Notes under the pieces: model-generated
What the model was told of the DNA's origin: nothing
What the model saw: only the letters and a program-made list of their open reading frames with translations
Databases searched by the model: none
Part shown: one piece after another, positions 63,301-64,000 of the stretch
How the letters are laid out: every line of letters starts with the position of its first letter
Numbering within the stretch: the stretch's first letter is position 1
Program-made: the position numbers and the translations under genes
Assembly (NCBI GenBank): GCA_036268055.1
Contig: DATAUW010000016.1
Coordinates: 186,001-250,000 of the forward strand
DNA: 64,000 bases
Source of the DNA: Verrucomicrobiia bacterium
Lineage (GTDB): Bacteria > Verrucomicrobiota > Verrucomicrobiia > Limisphaerales > Pedosphaeraceae
Direction of reading: 5' to 3'

Positions 63301-64000
63301 TACTTCCCCCCGCCGTCAACGTCAGGCTCGCCGTCGGGTCCTTGCTCGCCGGCAAGATCCAGTCCGTAGCCACCTCAATCCCATCTGAAGCGCTCAACGA
63401 AATGTGCGATAGCGAACCCGAACTGATCAACGTGTTCAGCGAATTGACATTGAGCGTCAGCGTCGTGGCGCTGCCGCTGCTCGGCGGATCGTCAGCGTTC
63501 ACCGTGCCGCTGGAATTATCCCCCGTGGACGACAACTTGATTTCCTGCGGATCAATGAACATCGTCGCCGCCAGAAAACCATTCGCCGCCTCCCCGTGGA
63601 TTTGCGTTTGCAAGTCATCGAACTGCTGCGCGGAAATTTCAATATGCCCGCCGTCGCCGCCCTGCGCGCCGCCCGAAACCTCAATCCTCGAAGTCGCGCT
63701 ATCGGAATATTGATTGGCCGATTGCAGCGTCACACTCCCGGCATCGCTCACGCCCTGCGTGTCGCCCTTGGCCGAAATCACCGAGCCCGAACCTATATTG
63801 AGACTGTCGCTGGCCACCAATTCAATCACCCCATTGACCTCGCGCACCGAATTGGCTTGCACCAACCCGCCCTGATTCACGACTTGCGCGCGCATCTCGA
63901 TCGTCCCCGCGTCAGCGATAAGTTTCCCTTGGTTGTCCACCGAGCCTTGGGGAAGTGTGACCGTCGCCGAAAGCCCACGCCCATCCGGTCGCTCCGAGAG
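60350..64000 (-). CDS. Filamentous-haemagglutinin-type adhesin, C-terminal part
   Basis: The visible 1216 residues are the C-terminal part of a very large protein; the frame stays open to the window's end, so the N-terminus is missing. It is made of repeating short strands with motifs like GGSVTIDAINGSVAS, GNVNITSTGG-like phrases and many Gly, Asn, Ser and Thr residues, as in beta-helical two-partner-secretion proteins (ADAGTIEMRAQVVNQGGLVQ, GGHIEISAQQFDDL). It ends in a basic Lys/Arg segment (KKRKLPVLARWVSRVTVILP). It should be surface-exposed or secreted; the transporter is not visible. Confidence 0.85.
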   Translation of the reverse strand, partial: LSERPDGRGLSATVTLPQGSVDNQGKLIADAGTIEMRAQVVNQGGLVQANSVREVNGVIELVASDSLNIGSGSVISAKGDTQGVSDAGSVTLQSANQYSDSATSRIEVSGGAQGGDGGHIEISAQQFDDLQTQIHGEAANGFLAATMFIDPQEIKLSSTGDNSSGTVNADDPPSSGSATTLTLNVNSLNTLISSGSLSHISLSASDGIEVATDWILPASKDPTASLTLTAGGSIVVDDKAGIQAGNNWSFDFTAGPQNLTSRPTTANTDGIYLNGSGFLQTQNGSITLNSANDVLVNTGAIRTLGGGAINVTADFGNVNTGIDPAGFVFTSVRNRGTVAPPPYYTVSPTLGGISTAAGGSVTIDAINGSVASYLPTQADYDNSVSRSDAGTGAFGGGNVTITAGQSISGHYVVANGTGMITSTGGNIGAPVTKNGDFDLSLVNGSWTVNAPKGYIYLREVRNPNGIFNDSGAAGTFVSYHNFDYTPTASVDLEAGLFVEITGGGPRPSEAPVPVIFPPSLTIETGLMGGPASSSGLTLDVPVILFPSADGNLNINVKSGGSIQGNNNYLEMSDSGATQWTDGAFLSNDHAATPPQLNNKQPVEITVAGDADNITFYTDKETVLTVDGDMNNSSFIGENLHTGDNTIVTVHGQIYNTPSLTFENLDSAIISANPLQPLMWDSVFELAVDPSVMNLNVNTFTSTAALKDVLRASYLLFPQVQSRYALGANPGFIYDPTSGSQRIGFNGNLSVLSASQIMALENGSFTVLKIDANGNPLFTTDGKLETMTYTFVPGSVISQLVTDSSKVPTTPASGFQIGGPGTFTINAGSIELGDSPGIMSWGIGNGTQASGVDYSTLTPYTPVGAEVDVTVTGNLSMLTSRIASTYGGDVNVTSTGGELDLGSQDFFITTGTQLAYGIFTSGHSDVSVSAFGDVNINGSRIAAYNGGAVSVTSTHGDVEVGSGGNNYVYVPLVSKDSSGTPNSISDQIYGSGIVATSLPDSLSAQGGVSLPGDITVETPRGNIHGDTAGILQLALGGDVAGGPTITLVAGTPAMGDTPAIPGNIDLGTSGLIGGTVNITAQGNVGGTIISSQNSTINTTGSFSGTLLSAGSATVAAGGSVSGTVIGISGASVGGANVSASVLGQNVSVNGGAAQSTLGTTAAATSTAQSAAGTATADAKDQTTATADTTSSDDDLKKRKLPVLARWVSRVTVILPPQ

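Overview
The window reads as one chromosomal segment of a Gram-negative bacterium of the PVC superphylum, most likely Verrucomicrobiota of the Pedosphaera/Limisphaerales type. This is an inference from the accessory genes: prepilin-like proteins ending in an H-X9-DG motif, a PEP-CTERM protein, secreted proteins ending in a '...RFYRVR' type domain, a porin with the 'KKGILT' N-terminal motif, LptD, TonB/ExbB/ExbD genes, and menaquinone synthesis by the futalosine route (MqnC). No rRNA genes, CRISPR arrays or insertion sequences were seen.

Region 1 (1-19966) is the housekeeping core on the + strand: the 3' end of rpoC, then rpsL-rpsG, a terminator, fusA, and an almost continuous S10-spc-alpha block (rpsJ, rplC, D, W, B, rpsS, rplV, rpsC, rplP, rpmC, rpsQ, rplN, X, E, rpsN, H, rplF, R, rpsE, rplO, secY, map, infA, rpmJ, rpsM, K, D, rpoA, rplQ) closed by a strong terminator. 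There is no tuf after fusA and no adk after secY. map and infA overlap by 40 nt. Most starts have no Shine-Dalgarno sequence and instead a short T-rich run before ATG. Several ribosomal proteins (S11, S5, L17, L15, L3) carry long low-complexity extensions.

Region 2 (20115-28089) is mixed accessory DNA: a GT-C-like membrane protein, two prepilin-like proteins, an ECF sigma factor overlapping a membrane protein that is probably its regulator, a DUF3299-like lipoprotein, two small hypotheticals, and a tetrahaem cytochrome c.

Region 3 (28118-33699) is the most striking locus: a tightly coupled + strand set coding a membrane-anchored FAD/2Fe-2S reductase, a protein joining two cyclic-nucleotide-binding-like domains to a four-cluster ferredoxin, a histidine-bearing membrane protein, and a decahaem cytochrome c with a nine-cysteine cytoplasmic head. 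A divergent tetrahaem cytochrome and a convergent double haem-binding (GlcG/HbpS-like) protein flank it. Together they look like a nucleotide-gated electron path from cytoplasmic NAD(P)H across the membrane.

Region 4 (35442-43810) holds rplU-rpmA, a small lipoprotein, lptD, metF, mqnC, tRNA-His, a small secreted protein, and a GbsR/MarR-type regulator followed by a membrane-SRPBCC fusion protein. Near-identical 27-nt palindromic operators lie at both of those start regions.

Region 5 (43782-54365, - strand) is a cell-envelope block: exbB-exbD-tonB-exbD, a TPR protein, a NusG/RfaH-like antiterminator, a Wza-type polysaccharide export lipoprotein, a beta-barrel protein coupled to a small cysteine protein, a porin, and an RCC1-repeat secreted protein.

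Region 6 (54761-64000) codes secreted and surface proteins: a paralogous pair (one with PEP-CTERM), a PstS-like binding protein, a Sel1-repeat protein, and the C-terminal part of a very large filamentous-haemagglutinin-type adhesin. A tandem array of about 182-bp repeats lies before the adhesin gene's 3' end; its 32-nt core also occurs alone at 25932.
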